Source: Pseudomonas sp. (GTDB lineage Bacteria; Pseudomonadota; Gammaproteobacteria; Pseudomonadales; Pseudomonadaceae). From it: a stretch of DNA of 64,000 nucleotides. The number at the start of each line of letters is the position of its first letter. Within the stretch, counting starts at the first letter, position 1. Where the stretch lies: assembly GCF_002796985.1 (NCBI RefSeq), contig NZ_PEKX01000024.1, positions 69,509 to 133,508 of the forward strand, read 5' to 3'. The notes under the pieces were generated by a model. It did no database searches, was not told the origin of the DNA, and saw only the letters and a list, made by a program, of their open reading frames with translations. This document shows positions 39,569 to 48,107 of this stretch, in pieces. The position numbers were made by a program, and so were the translations under genes.

Positions 39569-39989
39569 CAAGATCAGGGTTCGCGTCGCGGACTGGCAGA
39601 AGGATAATGCCGATCTGAGGCGCATTCGCGAGGCGGTATTCATCGCCGAGCAATCGGTCCCGCCGGAACTCGAATGGGACGCCGAGGATGTCGAAGCCGT
39701 GCACTTCCTGGCCTTCGAAGGCGACTACGCCATTGGTACCGCCCGCCTCCTGCCGGACGGACACATCGGCCGGGTGTCGGTCCTCAAGGACTGGCGCGGC
39801 CTGAAAGTTGGCGATCTGCTGATGCGTGCAGCCATCGAACAGGCGGAAAGCCAGGGCCTGCAGCGCCAGTTGCTGACAGCGCAGGTCTACGCCATTCCCT
39901 TCTACGAACGGCTAGGCTTCCAGGTGGCCAGCGGCGAATTCCTCGACGCCGGCCTCCCCCACGTGGACATGGTGCGCGAGAGCGCCTGA
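39561..39989 (+). CDS. GNAT family N-acetyltransferase
   Basis: A 142-residue GNAT acetyltransferase. The acyl-CoA-binding motif A is seen as GRVSVLKDWRGLKVGDLLMRAAIEQA (near residues 74-98). Motif B, YAIPFYERLGFQVASGEFLDAGLPHVDM, is at the C-terminus. ATG at 39561 has GGAG 7 bases upstream and lies inside the roxA end. Close relatives are often annotated as ElaA-like; the substrate is unknown. It is the first of three tightly packed genes shared with PAO1 (PA2631-PA2633 as I recall). Confidence 0.9.
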   Translation: MSSKIRVRVADWQKDNADLRRIREAVFIAEQSVPPELEWDAEDVEAVHFLAFEGDYAIGTARLLPDGHIGRVSVLKDWRGLKVGDLLMRAAIEQAESQGLQRQLLTAQVYAIPFYERLGFQVASGEFLDAGLPHVDMVRESA

Positions 39990-40009
39990 TCACCTGCTGA
40001 AGGAGCGAC

Positions 40010-40636
40010 ATGGAAAACGTCCCGGATCAAGACGACCTCCCGGCAGAACTGCCGGATATCGAGTTTCAGTCACCGGGGCGTTTTGCCGTCCACAACCCGT
40101 CCAGCGAAGCGCTTCCGCCCGCCGTACTGGAGCCCGCGCCCTTCCACCTCGGCGATGGCGACCAACTGCACCGCTTCAACAAGCCCGAGGACGCACGCGC
40201 CCACGCTCTGGCGCTGATCCAGCAGGCGCGGCGCACGCTTTACCTCTACACCCCCGATCTGGAGCCGTGGCTGTATCACCACAGCAGCATCCAGGAAGCC
40301 TGCACTCAACTGCTGCTGGGTAACCCGCGAAACCGCCTGATGATCCTGGTGCGCGACAGCACCCGCGCCGTGAAGGAAGGCCATCGCCTGCTCAACCTCA
40401 GCCGGCGCCTGTCCAGCTACTGCCAGATCCGCCGGATCAACCCCGACTACCCGAGCGAGGAGCACGCCTTCCTCCTCGCCGACGATTGCGGCCTGCTGTT
40501 GCGGCCGGAACCGGGCGAATACGCCGGCTACGCGCACTACAACAACGCCGGCCGCGTCCGCCAGCTGATCGCGCAATTCGAACAGAGCTGGAACACCAGC
40601 GTCCTCGACCCGAACCTGCGGAGTTTCCTGATTTGA
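40010..40636 (+). CDS. PLD-like (DUF7931-type) protein of unknown function
   Basis: A 208-residue protein. After a Pro/Glu-rich N-terminus (residues 1-45) comes a domain that looks like half a phospholipase D fold: RFNKPEDARAHALALIQQARRTLYLYTPDLEPWLYHH, then LLLGNPRNRLMILVRDSTRAVKEGHRLLNLSRRLSSYCQIRRI, then HAFLLADDCGLLLRP. The HxKxxxxD catalytic motif is absent, with HAFLLAD in its place, so hydrolytic activity is doubtful. In other gammaproteobacteria this domain is, to my recollection, joined to a GNAT domain; here the GNAT is the separate upstream gene. The stop overlaps the next start (TTGA). Confidence 0.72.
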   Translation: MENVPDQDDLPAELPDIEFQSPGRFAVHNPSSEALPPAVLEPAPFHLGDGDQLHRFNKPEDARAHALALIQQARRTLYLYTPDLEPWLYHHSSIQEACTQLLLGNPRNRLMILVRDSTRAVKEGHRLLNLSRRLSSYCQIRRINPDYPSEEHAFLLADDCGLLLRPEPGEYAGYAHYNNAGRVRQLIAQFEQSWNTSVLDPNLRSFLI

Positions 40637-41448
40637 GCCGCCCCTTTGTCTCCTTGGTGCTTGCCTGCGCAATCAGCTTCAGCGCCGTCGCTGCACCGCG
40701 CACCGAGATCATCCCACTCAACTACCGCACCGCCGAAGACGTGCTGCCGGTGGCGCAGCAAGTACTGGGCAACGAAGGCCGGGTCACCGCCTACGGCAAC
40801 CAACTGGTGGTGAACGCCGAACTGGCGAAGATCCGCGAGTTACAGCAGGTGCTCGAACAACTGGACACCCGCCCGCACCAGTTGCTGATCAGCCTCGACA
40901 CGGTCGACGGCAGCCAGGACAGCCAGAGTGGCTATTCGGTGAACGGCTCAATCAGCGCCGGCAACGTGGAGATCCAGTCCGGCCGCGGAGAAGTGAACGG
41001 CCGCGACCAGGTGCGCATCATCAACCGCTCCACCAGCAGCCGCGGCGGCGGCACCCAACAGGTACGCGCTACCGAAGGCTCACCCGCCTTCATCCAGGTC
41101 GGCCAGAGCCAGCCGGTGACCAACGCCGGCATCGGCCCCTACGGCCAGGTCTACAGCCAGACCGAGTACCGCGACGCCAACCAGGGCATGTACGTGACCG
41201 CCAGCCTCTCCGGCAACCTCGTACACATCACCCTCAGCACCCGTAACGACCGCTTCAACAACAACTACCAAGGCTCGATGAACACCAGCGCCACCGAAAC
41301 CCGCGTCAGCGGGCAACTCGGCCAGTGGATCGAGATTGGCGGCGTCAGCGAGAGCAACCAGAGCACGCAGAACGGCTACACCCGCCAGTACAGTACCCAG
41401 GGCCGCAGCGACAGCAGCCTGCGAGTGAAGGTCGAAGTGCTCGACTAA
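40633..41448 (+). CDS. Short secretin-like (N1-domain) exported protein
   Basis: A 271-residue exported protein with signal peptide SRPFVSLVLACAISFSAVAA. A secretin/TonB short N-type domain follows (TEIIPLNYRTAEDVLPVAQQVL, then VNAELAKIRELQQVLEQLDTRPHQLLI). The rest is Ser/Gly/Asn/Gln-rich beta sequence (FIQVGQSQPV, MYVTASLSGNLVHITL, GQWIEIGGVSESNQ) related to the start of secretin barrels. The full barrel and S-domain are missing, so it cannot form a normal secretin pore. Start is TTG overlapping the upstream TGA. The PAO1 counterpart (PA2633 as I recall) is unnamed. Function unknown. Confidence 0.75.
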   Translation: MSRPFVSLVLACAISFSAVAAPRTEIIPLNYRTAEDVLPVAQQVLGNEGRVTAYGNQLVVNAELAKIRELQQVLEQLDTRPHQLLISLDTVDGSQDSQSGYSVNGSISAGNVEIQSGRGEVNGRDQVRIINRSTSSRGGGTQQVRATEGSPAFIQVGQSQPVTNAGIGPYGQVYSQTEYRDANQGMYVTASLSGNLVHITLSTRNDRFNNNYQGSMNTSATETRVSGQLGQWIEIGGVSESNQSTQNGYTRQYSTQGRSDSSLRVKVEVLD

Positions 41449-41959
41449 GCCTTCCGCAGGTGACTTGACAGTCCTCCTTAGACCTTCGTGTAGTAGCCCA
41501 AAAAAAACACTACAAAACGTTTGACGAACGCTCGTTTGAAAGGGCATGATGGCCTCGCTCCCGCTAACCAGAGGGTCTCAAAGCCCTCCGGACCGAGCCT
41601 GTGGCCCACCCGCCGCGCCGGTCCGTGTTGTTAAGCCCACAAGGCGGATCGACGAGGTTGCGACTGGCAAGAGGTTGTCCTGAGGGACGGGGAAGCAAGC
41701 CTTAGCAACAGTACGAAGTGACGGATTCAGCCGTCCACCATCGCCCAACGGCTGCCACGAGCCGGCAAGCGATTCTGGATGTCACCGCTGCAGTCACCCG
41801 TCTGTACGCCCGCTCTACCCCACTCCTCCAGCGTCATTCCTTCTTTCGGTCGCGCCTTCGCCATCCCGCGGCGAGCAACCCGCAGTCAATTCCGTGTAGA
41901 TACGGGTTTTGAGTGGGTAAGTCGGTGCTCAACCACACACATACTTTGAAGGATTGACC
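41449..41959 (+). promoter_or_regulatory. Long upstream region / leader of aceA
   Basis: A 511-bp gap without a convincing gene. TTGACG at 41521-41526 and CATGAT at 41545-41550 (18 bp apart) form a plausible sigma-70 promoter, giving a leader of roughly 400 nt. The leader starts with hairpins: GAGGG...CCCTC (41571-41588) and GGACCG...CGGTCC just after, and the middle is purine-rich (GAGGTTGCGACTGGCAAGAGG). It may hold a cis-regulatory RNA or a small RNA; I recognise no named family. Confidence 0.45.
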
Positions 41960-43555
41960 ATGTCCGCTTATCAAAACGACATCAAAGCCGTTGCCGCTCT
42001 GAAAGAGAAAACCGGCAACAGCTGGAGCGCTATCAACCCCGAGTCGGTTGCCCGCATGCGCGCTCAGAACCGCTTCAAGACTGGTCTGGACATCGCCAAG
42101 TACACTGCGGCCATCATGCGCAAGGACATGGCCGAGTATGACGCCGACACCTCCGTCTACACCCAGTCCCTGGGTTGCTGGCACGGCTTCATCGGCCAGC
42201 AGAAGCTGATCTCGATCAAGAAGCACCTGAAGACCACCAACAAGCGCTACCTCTACCTGTCCGGCTGGATGGTTGCCGCGCTGCGCTCCGACTTCGGCCC
42301 GCTGCCCGACCAGTCCATGCACGAAAAGACTGCCGTTTCCGGCCTGATCGAAGAGCTGTACACCTTCCTGCGCCAGGCTGACGCCCGCGAACTGGACCTG
42401 CTCTTCACCGCCCTGGACAGCGCTCGCGCCGCTGGCGACAAAGTCAAGCAGGACGAAATCCAGGCTCAGATCGACGGCTACGAAACCCACGTAGTACCGA
42501 TCATCGCCGACATCGACGCAGGCTTCGGCAACCCGGAAGCGACCTACCTGCTGGCCAAGAAAATGATCGAAGCCGGTGCCTGCTGCATCCAGATCGAAAA
42601 CCAGGTTTCCGACGAGAAGCAGTGCGGCCACCAGGACGGCAAAGTGACCGTTCCGCACGAAGACTTCCTCGCCAAGATCAACGCCGTTCGCTACGCGTTC
42701 CTCGAGCTGGGTGTTGACGACGGCGTGATCGTTGCCCGTACCGACTCCCTGGGCGCCGGCCTGACCAAGCAGATCGCCGTGACCAAAGAGCCGGGCGACC
42801 TGGGTGACCAGTACAACGCCTTCCTGGACTGCGAAGAAGTTTCCGCTGCCGAACTGCAGAACGGCGACGTCGTGATCAACCGCGGCGGCAAGCTGCTGCG
42901 TCCCAAGCGCCTGGCTTCCAACCTGTTCCAGTTCCGCAAGGGCACCGGCGAAGACCGTTGCGTCCTGGACTGCATCACCTCGCTGCAGAACGGCGCCGAC
43001 CTGCTGTGGATCGAAACCGAGAAGCCGCACGTTGGCCAGATCAAAGGCATGGTTGACCGCATCCGTCAGGTGATCCCGAACGCCAAGCTGGTTTACAACA
43101 ACAGCCCGTCGTTCAACTGGACCCTGAACTTCCGTCAGCAGGTGTTCGATGCATTCGCCGCCGAAGGCAAGGACGTTTCCGCCTACGACCGCGCCAAGCT
43201 GATGAGCGTCGAGTACGACGAGACCGAACTGGCCCAGATCGCTGACGAGAAGATCCGTACCTTCCAGCGTGACGGTTCCGCCCACGCCGGCATCTTCCAC
43301 CACCTGATCACCCTGCCGACCTATCACACTGCCGCGCTGTCCACCGACAACCTGGCCAAGGGCTACTTCGCCGACCAGGGCATGCTGGCCTACGTGAAAG
43401 GCGTTCAGCGTCAGGAACTGCGTCAGGGCATCGCCTGCGTCAAGCACCAGAACATGGCTGGCTCGGACATCGGCGACAACCACAAAGAGTACTTCGCTGG
43501 CGAAGCCGCTCTGAAAGCCTCGGGTAAAGACAACACCATGAACCAGTTCCACTAA
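41960..43555 (+). CDS. aceA: Isocitrate lyase
   Basis: A 531-residue isocitrate lyase of the long Pseudomonas type, splitting isocitrate into succinate and glyoxylate for growth on acetate and fatty acids. The active-site loop is SDEKQCGHQDGKVTVPHED (catalytic Cys near residue 222), with metal-binding IIADIDAGFGNPEATY upstream and YNNSPSFNWTLNFRQQ downstream. ATG 41960 has AAGGA 6 bases upstream; a TTG two codons before is ignored. It competes with Icd and Idh, encoded 7-11 kb away, for isocitrate. Two hairpins follow the stop. Confidence 0.96.
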   Translation: MSAYQNDIKAVAALKEKTGNSWSAINPESVARMRAQNRFKTGLDIAKYTAAIMRKDMAEYDADTSVYTQSLGCWHGFIGQQKLISIKKHLKTTNKRYLYLSGWMVAALRSDFGPLPDQSMHEKTAVSGLIEELYTFLRQADARELDLLFTALDSARAAGDKVKQDEIQAQIDGYETHVVPIIADIDAGFGNPEATYLLAKKMIEAGACCIQIENQVSDEKQCGHQDGKVTVPHEDFLAKINAVRYAFLELGVDDGVIVARTDSLGAGLTKQIAVTKEPGDLGDQYNAFLDCEEVSAAELQNGDVVINRGGKLLRPKRLASNLFQFRKGTGEDRCVLDCITSLQNGADLLWIETEKPHVGQIKGMVDRIRQVIPNAKLVYNNSPSFNWTLNFRQQVFDAFAAEGKDVSAYDRAKLMSVEYDETELAQIADEKIRTFQRDGSAHAGIFHHLITLPTYHTAALSTDNLAKGYFADQGMLAYVKGVQRQELRQGIACVKHQNMAGSDIGDNHKEYFAGEAALKASGKDNTMNQFH

Positions 43556-43571
43556 TACGGAACCGGCTCAA

Positions 43572-43627
43572 CCAGCCCCTCGGGGCTGGGAGGCACTGCA
43601 AAACCCCGGCACCTGCCGGGGTTTTGC
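43572..43627 (+). terminator. Tandem hairpins / terminator after aceA
   Basis: A first hairpin CCAGCCCC / GGGGCTGG (43572-43589) is followed by AAACCCCGGC / GCCGGGGTTT (43601-43624) and then TTGCTTTTTT. The second is a strong rho-independent terminator; the first may stabilise the 3' end. Confidence 0.85.
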
Positions 43628-43732
43628 TTTTTTGCGCTTGGCCGAACCGCCAACCATCCCCTCTTCACCCGCCAAGGGAAGATTCACGCCAGCATGCCAG
43701 TCTCGGCCCTCCTTATATGAATGGAGATGGCC

Positions 43733-44224
43733 ATGCCCAAACACAACCGCCTCGCCCTTGCCGCCGCCCTCATCCAGCGACTGCCCCGCCGACTTCATGA
43801 ACCACTGCTCAGCCGCCTGTTCTGTTCCCAGGTGCGCTTCGCCGGTACCGCTGGCGTACGCATCCAGAAACTCTCCGACAGCGAAGTGCGAATGAGCCTA
43901 GCCAACCACCGCCGTACCCGCAATCACATCGGCGGCGTACATGCCGCGGCCATGGCGCTACTGGCCGAGTCCGCCAGTGGCTGCATGGTCGGCATGAACC
44001 TGCCCGACCACAAACTACCGCTGATCAAGAGCCTCAAGGTGGATTACCTGCGTCGCGCCAGCGGCAGCCTGCGCGCCATCGCCACACTGCAGCCCGAGCA
44101 ACGCCGTGCCATGCTGGAGCAGGACAAGGGCGAGACACTGATCCAGGTGATGCTGCTGGACGACTCCGGTGGCGAACCAGTGCGCTGCGAAATGCACTGG
44201 GCGTGGATCGCGAAGCGAAACTGA
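43733..44224 (+). CDS. DUF4442 hotdog-fold protein (thioesterase-like)
   Basis: A 163-residue protein of the DUF4442 hotdog superfamily (LPRRLHEPLLSRLFCSQVRFAGTAG, then SLANHRRTRNHIGGVHAAAMALLAE). The RNHIGGVHAAAM stretch is the hotdog helix where thioesterases carry catalytic residues, so an acyl-CoA thioesterase or acyl-binding role is reasonable but unproven. Three in-frame ATGs lie close together; the third (43733) has GGAG 6 bases upstream and is preferred. It stands between aceA and nuo, as in PAO1. Confidence 0.82.
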   Translation: MPKHNRLALAAALIQRLPRRLHEPLLSRLFCSQVRFAGTAGVRIQKLSDSEVRMSLANHRRTRNHIGGVHAAAMALLAESASGCMVGMNLPDHKLPLIKSLKVDYLRRASGSLRAIATLQPEQRRAMLEQDKGETLIQVMLLDDSGGEPVRCEMHWAWIAKRN

Positions 44225-44667
44225 ACCCCTCCACTGGAGGGGGCGATCAAGCAGATTGCGGAGGGATAATTAGACGTCGCTATTTGTGCAGGATAAAAAG
44301 CATCGACGCCTATATGTAGTAAAGTTACAGACATACGACACTGCAAATGATAATACTTATCATTTAATGACTGCCAATTTATTGCGCCCGAATACCTCGA
44401 AAGTACTATTCGACCAAAGCCGAAGTGCCGTCACACTAAGCATCCAGAGCCGCGCAAACAGGGCCCTTCGGGAAATGCAAAACGCTTTTGCCCGAATTAG
44501 AAGCATCTGTTTGTGTTGGAAAAATTTACTTGCTGAAGGCTTTGGGCATAAAATTGGAAAGATGACCTGAACCCTTAGCTCGCTATCCTTGAGTTGTTGG
44601 GTTCGCAGTAGTCGGGCCTTGCGCCCGAAACCCAAGACAAACGTTATTTGTAGGAAGGAGTATCGGC
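44225..44667. other. AT-rich region upstream of the nuo operon
   Basis: About 440 bp of clearly lower GC than the surroundings. It contains the Fur-box-like palindrome and a probable nuo promoter: TTACTT (44526-44531), 17-bp spacer, TAAAAT (44549-44554). A stem TTGGGTTCG / CGAAACCCAA (44597-44635) lies just before nuoA. Frames on both strands (for example a 94-codon one at 44286-44570) lack ribosome sites and protein-like composition, so I do not call a gene. Confidence 0.5.
44345..44365. promoter_or_regulatory. Fur-box-like palindrome
   Basis: AATGATAATACTTATCATT (44346-44364), flanked by one more complementary pair, is a near-perfect palindrome around TAC. It closely matches the ferric-uptake-regulator consensus built from GATAAT/ATTATC units. 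It lies about 300 bp upstream of nuoA in an AT-rich stretch without a clear gene. Fur control of nuo or of an unseen small RNA would be inference. Confidence 0.6.
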
Positions 44668-45081
44668 ATGCCCAATCCAGCTGAACTTGCAGCTCAACAC
44701 TGGGGACTCGCCGCCTTCCTTTTAGGGGTGCTGGGCCTGCTCGCCTTCATGCTAGGGGTATCCAGCCTGCTTGGCAGTAAGGCATTTGGTCGCAGCAAGA
44801 ACGAACCGTTCGAATCGGGGATCGTTCCTACCGGCAGCGCACGCCTACGTCTGTCGGCAAAATTCTATCTGGTCGCGATGCTCTTCGTGATCTTCGACGT
44901 CGAAGCCCTCTTCCTTTTCGCCTGGTCAGTGTCCGTCCGTGAAAGCGGTTGGGCCGGTCTGATCGAGGCAACCATTTTCATAGCAATTCTGTTGGCAGGT
45001 CTTGTCTACCTGTGGCGTATCGGCGCGCTCGATTGGGCGCCGGCGGCACGTCGCGCACGGCAGGCGAAGCTAAAACAATGA
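44668..45081 (+). CDS. nuoA: NADH-quinone oxidoreductase subunit A
   Basis: A 137-residue membrane-arm subunit of complex I with three transmembrane helices. The loop GSKAFGRSKNEPFESGIVPTGSARLRLSAKFY carries the conserved ESG at the quinone-site junction, and the second helix has the invariant FVIFDVEALFLFAW. GGAAGGAG precedes the ATG. First gene of the operon. Confidence 0.96.
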   Translation: MPNPAELAAQHWGLAAFLLGVLGLLAFMLGVSSLLGSKAFGRSKNEPFESGIVPTGSARLRLSAKFYLVAMLFVIFDVEALFLFAWSVSVRESGWAGLIEATIFIAILLAGLVYLWRIGALDWAPAARRARQAKLKQ

Positions 45082-45091
45082 GGCTTTGGCG

Positions 45092-45769
45092 ATGCAATAC
45101 AAACTTACCCGGATCGATCCGGATGCGCCCAATGATCAATACCCGATCGGCGAACGCGAAACGGTAGAAGACCCGCTCCTTGAAGGGCAGGTCCACAAGA
45201 ACATCTTCATGGGCAAGCTCGAGGATGTTCTCAACGGTGCGGTGAACTGGGGTCGCAAGAACTCCCTGTGGCCGTACAACTTCGGGCTGTCCTGCTGCTA
45301 CGTGGAGATGACCACGGCGTTCACCGCGCCGCACGACATCGCCCGTTTCGGCGCCGAAGTGATCCGTGCATCGCCGCGTCAGGCTGACTTCATGGTCATC
45401 GCCGGCACCTGCTTCATCAAGATGGCTCCGGTCATCCAGCGCCTGTACGAGCAGATGCTGGAACCCAAGTGGGTAATCTCGATGGGGTCGTGCGCCAACT
45501 CCGGCGGCATGTACGACATCTACTCGGTCGTTCAGGGGGTCGACAAGTTCCTCCCCGTGGACGTGTACATCCCTGGCTGCCCGCCCCGTCCGGAAGCGTT
45601 CCTGCAAGGCCTGATGCTGCTGCAGGAATCCATCGGCCAGGAGCGTCGTCCGTTGTCCTGGGTTGTAGGCGATCAAGGCATCTATCGTGCCGACATGCCT
45701 GCCCAGAAGGATCTCAAGCGCGAACAGCGCATTGCGGTCACCAACCTGCGCAGCCCCGACGAAGTGTGA
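45092..45769 (+). CDS. nuoB: NADH-quinone oxidoreductase subunit B
   Basis: A 225-residue peripheral-arm subunit holding cluster N2, the last iron-sulfur centre before quinone. Ligand cysteines are visible in GLSCCYVEM, VISMGSCANSGG and IPGCPPRPE. The ATG at 45092 has GAGG 8 bases upstream; a TTG two codons earlier is not used in my call. It lies 10 bp after nuoA. Confidence 0.96.
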   Translation: MQYKLTRIDPDAPNDQYPIGERETVEDPLLEGQVHKNIFMGKLEDVLNGAVNWGRKNSLWPYNFGLSCCYVEMTTAFTAPHDIARFGAEVIRASPRQADFMVIAGTCFIKMAPVIQRLYEQMLEPKWVISMGSCANSGGMYDIYSVVQGVDKFLPVDVYIPGCPPRPEAFLQGLMLLQESIGQERRPLSWVVGDQGIYRADMPAQKDLKREQRIAVTNLRSPDEV

Positions 45770-45828
45770 TCCGGCCCTCCACGAGAGGCCCGTTTTCACT
45801 CCACCGTTGACCGAGTGACTTAAAGACT

Positions 45829-47610
45829 ATGAATGCAGACTCCGCTCTGTACATCCCGCCTTACAAGGCAGACGACCAAGACATCGTCGTCGAACTGAAT
45901 TCCCGCTTTGGCGCCGAGACCTTCACCGTCCAGGCCACCCGCACCGGCATGCCGGTGCTCTGGGTTGCCCGTGAGCGCCTGATCGACGTCCTCACCTTCC
46001 TGCGCAATGTGCCCAAGCCGTACGTCATGCTCTATGACCTGCACGGTGTCGACGAGCGCCTGCGCACCCATCGTCGCGGTCTGCCGGGCGCCGACTTCAG
46101 CGTGTTCTACCACCTGATGTCGCTCGAGCGTAATAGTGACGTGATGATCAAGGTGGCCCTGTCCGAGGGCGACCTCAATGTGCCTACCGCCACCCGTATC
46201 TGGCCGAACGCCAACTGGTACGAGCGTGAGGTCTGGGACATGTACGGGATCACCTTCAATGGCCACCCGCACCTGACTCGCATGTTGATGCCGTCCACTT
46301 GGGAAGGTCACCCGCTGCGCAAGGATTACCCGGCGCGTGCCACCGAGTTCGACCCGTACGCGCTGTCCGCCGCCAAGCAGGACCTCGAGCAGGAAGCCCT
46401 GCGCTTCAAGCCCGAAGACTGGGGCATGAAGCGCCACGGCGAGAACGAGGACTTCATGTTCCTCAACCTCGGCCCGAACCACCCGTCCGCGCACGGTGCG
46501 TTCCGCATCATCCTGCAGTTGGACGGTGAAGAGATCCTCGATTGCGTTCCGGAAATCGGCTACCACCACCGTGGTGCCGAGAAGATGGCCGAGCGTCAGT
46601 CCTGGCACAGCTTCATCCCCTACACCGACCGCATCGACTACCTCGGCGGCGTGATGAACAACCTGCCGTACGTGCTCTCGGTCGAGAAGCTCGCCGGCAT
46701 CAAGGTGCCGCAACGCGTCGACGTCATCCGCATCATGATGTCGGAGTTCTTCCGCATCCTGAACCACCTTCTCTACCTGGGCACCTACATCCAGGACGTG
46801 GGCGCGATGACCCCGGTGTTCTTCACCTTCACCGACCGCCAGCGCGCCTACAAGGTCGTCGAAGCCATCACCGGCTTCCGCCTGCACCCGGCCTGGTACC
46901 GCATCGGCGGCGTCGCCCACGACCTGCCGCGCGGCTGGGACAAACTGGTCCGCGAATTCCTCGACTGGATGCCCAAGCGCCTGGACGAGTACGAAACCGC
47001 CGCCCTGAAGAACAGCATCCTGCGTGGCCGTACCATCGGCGTTGCCCAGTACAACACCAAGGAAGCGCTGGAATGGGGTACCACCGGCGCCGGCCTGCGC
47101 GCCACCGGTTGCGACTTCGACCTGCGCAAGGCCCGCCCCTACTCCGGCTACGAGAACTTCGAGTTCGAAGTACCGCTGGCGGTCAACGGCGACGCCTACG
47201 ACCGCTGCATGGTCAAGATGGGTGAAATGCGCCAGAGCCTGCGCATCATCGAGCAGTGCCTGAAGAACATGCCCGAAGGCCCGTACAAGGCCGACCACCC
47301 GCTGACCACGCCGCCGCCCAAAGAGCGCACGCTGCAGCACATCGAAACCCTGATCACCCACTTCCTGCAGGTTTCCTGGGGCCCGGTCATGCCGGCCAAC
47401 GAAGCCTTCCAGATGGTGGAAGCGACCAAGGGCATCAACAGCTACTACCTGACGAGCGATGGCAGCACCATGAGCTACCGGACCCGCATCCGGACGCCCA
47501 GCTTCCCACACCTGCAGCAGATTCCGTCGGTGATCAACGGCAGCATGATCGCTGACCTGATCGCCTATCTGGGCAGTATCGACTTCGTTATGGCCGACGT
47601 GGACCGCTGA
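45829..47610 (+). CDS. nuoC: NADH-quinone oxidoreductase fused subunit C/D
   Basis: A 593-residue fusion, usual in gammaproteobacteria. The NuoC part (30 kDa, about residues 1-190) has NANWYEREVWDMYGITFNGHPHL. The NuoD part (49 kDa, from about residue 205) has NLGPNHPSAHGAFRIIL, the quinone-binding His and Tyr region, then GYHHRGAEKMAERQSWHSFIPYTDR and the hydrogenase-like C-terminus IADLIAYLGSIDFVMADVDR. NuoE starts 2 bases later. Confidence 0.97.
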   Translation: MNADSALYIPPYKADDQDIVVELNSRFGAETFTVQATRTGMPVLWVARERLIDVLTFLRNVPKPYVMLYDLHGVDERLRTHRRGLPGADFSVFYHLMSLERNSDVMIKVALSEGDLNVPTATRIWPNANWYEREVWDMYGITFNGHPHLTRMLMPSTWEGHPLRKDYPARATEFDPYALSAAKQDLEQEALRFKPEDWGMKRHGENEDFMFLNLGPNHPSAHGAFRIILQLDGEEILDCVPEIGYHHRGAEKMAERQSWHSFIPYTDRIDYLGGVMNNLPYVLSVEKLAGIKVPQRVDVIRIMMSEFFRILNHLLYLGTYIQDVGAMTPVFFTFTDRQRAYKVVEAITGFRLHPAWYRIGGVAHDLPRGWDKLVREFLDWMPKRLDEYETAALKNSILRGRTIGVAQYNTKEALEWGTTGAGLRATGCDFDLRKARPYSGYENFEFEVPLAVNGDAYDRCMVKMGEMRQSLRIIEQCLKNMPEGPYKADHPLTTPPPKERTLQHIETLITHFLQVSWGPVMPANEAFQMVEATKGINSYYLTSDGSTMSYRTRIRTPSFPHLQQIPSVINGSMIADLIAYLGSIDFVMADVDR

Positions 47611-47612
47611 TC

Positions 47613-48107
47613 ATGAGTACCCTTATCCAGACTGATCGTTTCGAACTCAGCGAAACCGAGCGCTCGGCCATCGAGCACGAGCTGCATCACTACGAGGACT
47701 CCCGCGCGGCGTCCATCGAAGCCCTGAAGATCGTCCAGAAGCAGCGCGGCTGGGTGCCGGACGGCGCCATCGGCGCCATCGCCGAGATCCTCGGCATTCC
47801 GGACAGCGACGTCGAAGGTGTGGCTACCTTCTATAGCCAGATCTTCCGTCAGCCGGTCGGCCGCCACATCATTCGCGTCTGCGACAGCATGGTCTGCTAC
47901 ATCGGCGGCCACGAGTCCGTGGTCGGTGAGATCCAGAAGCAGCTGGGTATCGGCCTCGGCCAGACGACCGCCGACGGCCGTTTCACCCTGCTGCCGGTGT
48001 GCTGCCTGGGCAACTGCGACAAGGCCCCGGCGATGATGATCGACGACGACACCTTCGGTGACCTGCGTCCCGACGGCGTCGCCAAACTGCTGGAGGCCTA
48101 CGCATGA
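47613..48107 (+). CDS. nuoE: NADH-quinone oxidoreductase subunit E
   Basis: A 164-residue subunit of the NADH-dehydrogenase module, thioredoxin-like, carrying the [2Fe-2S] cluster N1a. Ligands are seen in RVCDSMVCYIGG and LLPVCCLGNCDKAPAMMID (two pairs of cysteines). The ATGA overlap with nuoF suggests coupling to its direct structural partner. Confidence 0.96.
   Translation: MSTLIQTDRFELSETERSAIEHELHHYEDSRAASIEALKIVQKQRGWVPDGAIGAIAEILGIPDSDVEGVATFYSQIFRQPVGRHIIRVCDSMVCYIGGHESVVGEIQKQLGIGLGQTTADGRFTLLPVCCLGNCDKAPAMMIDDDTFGDLRPDGVAKLLEAYA

Noticed and set aside
44286..44570. 94-codon plus-strand frame under the Fur-like box
   Set aside because: No Shine-Dalgarno, unusual composition and overlap with the likely nuo promoter; the opposite strand frame is equally unconvincing.
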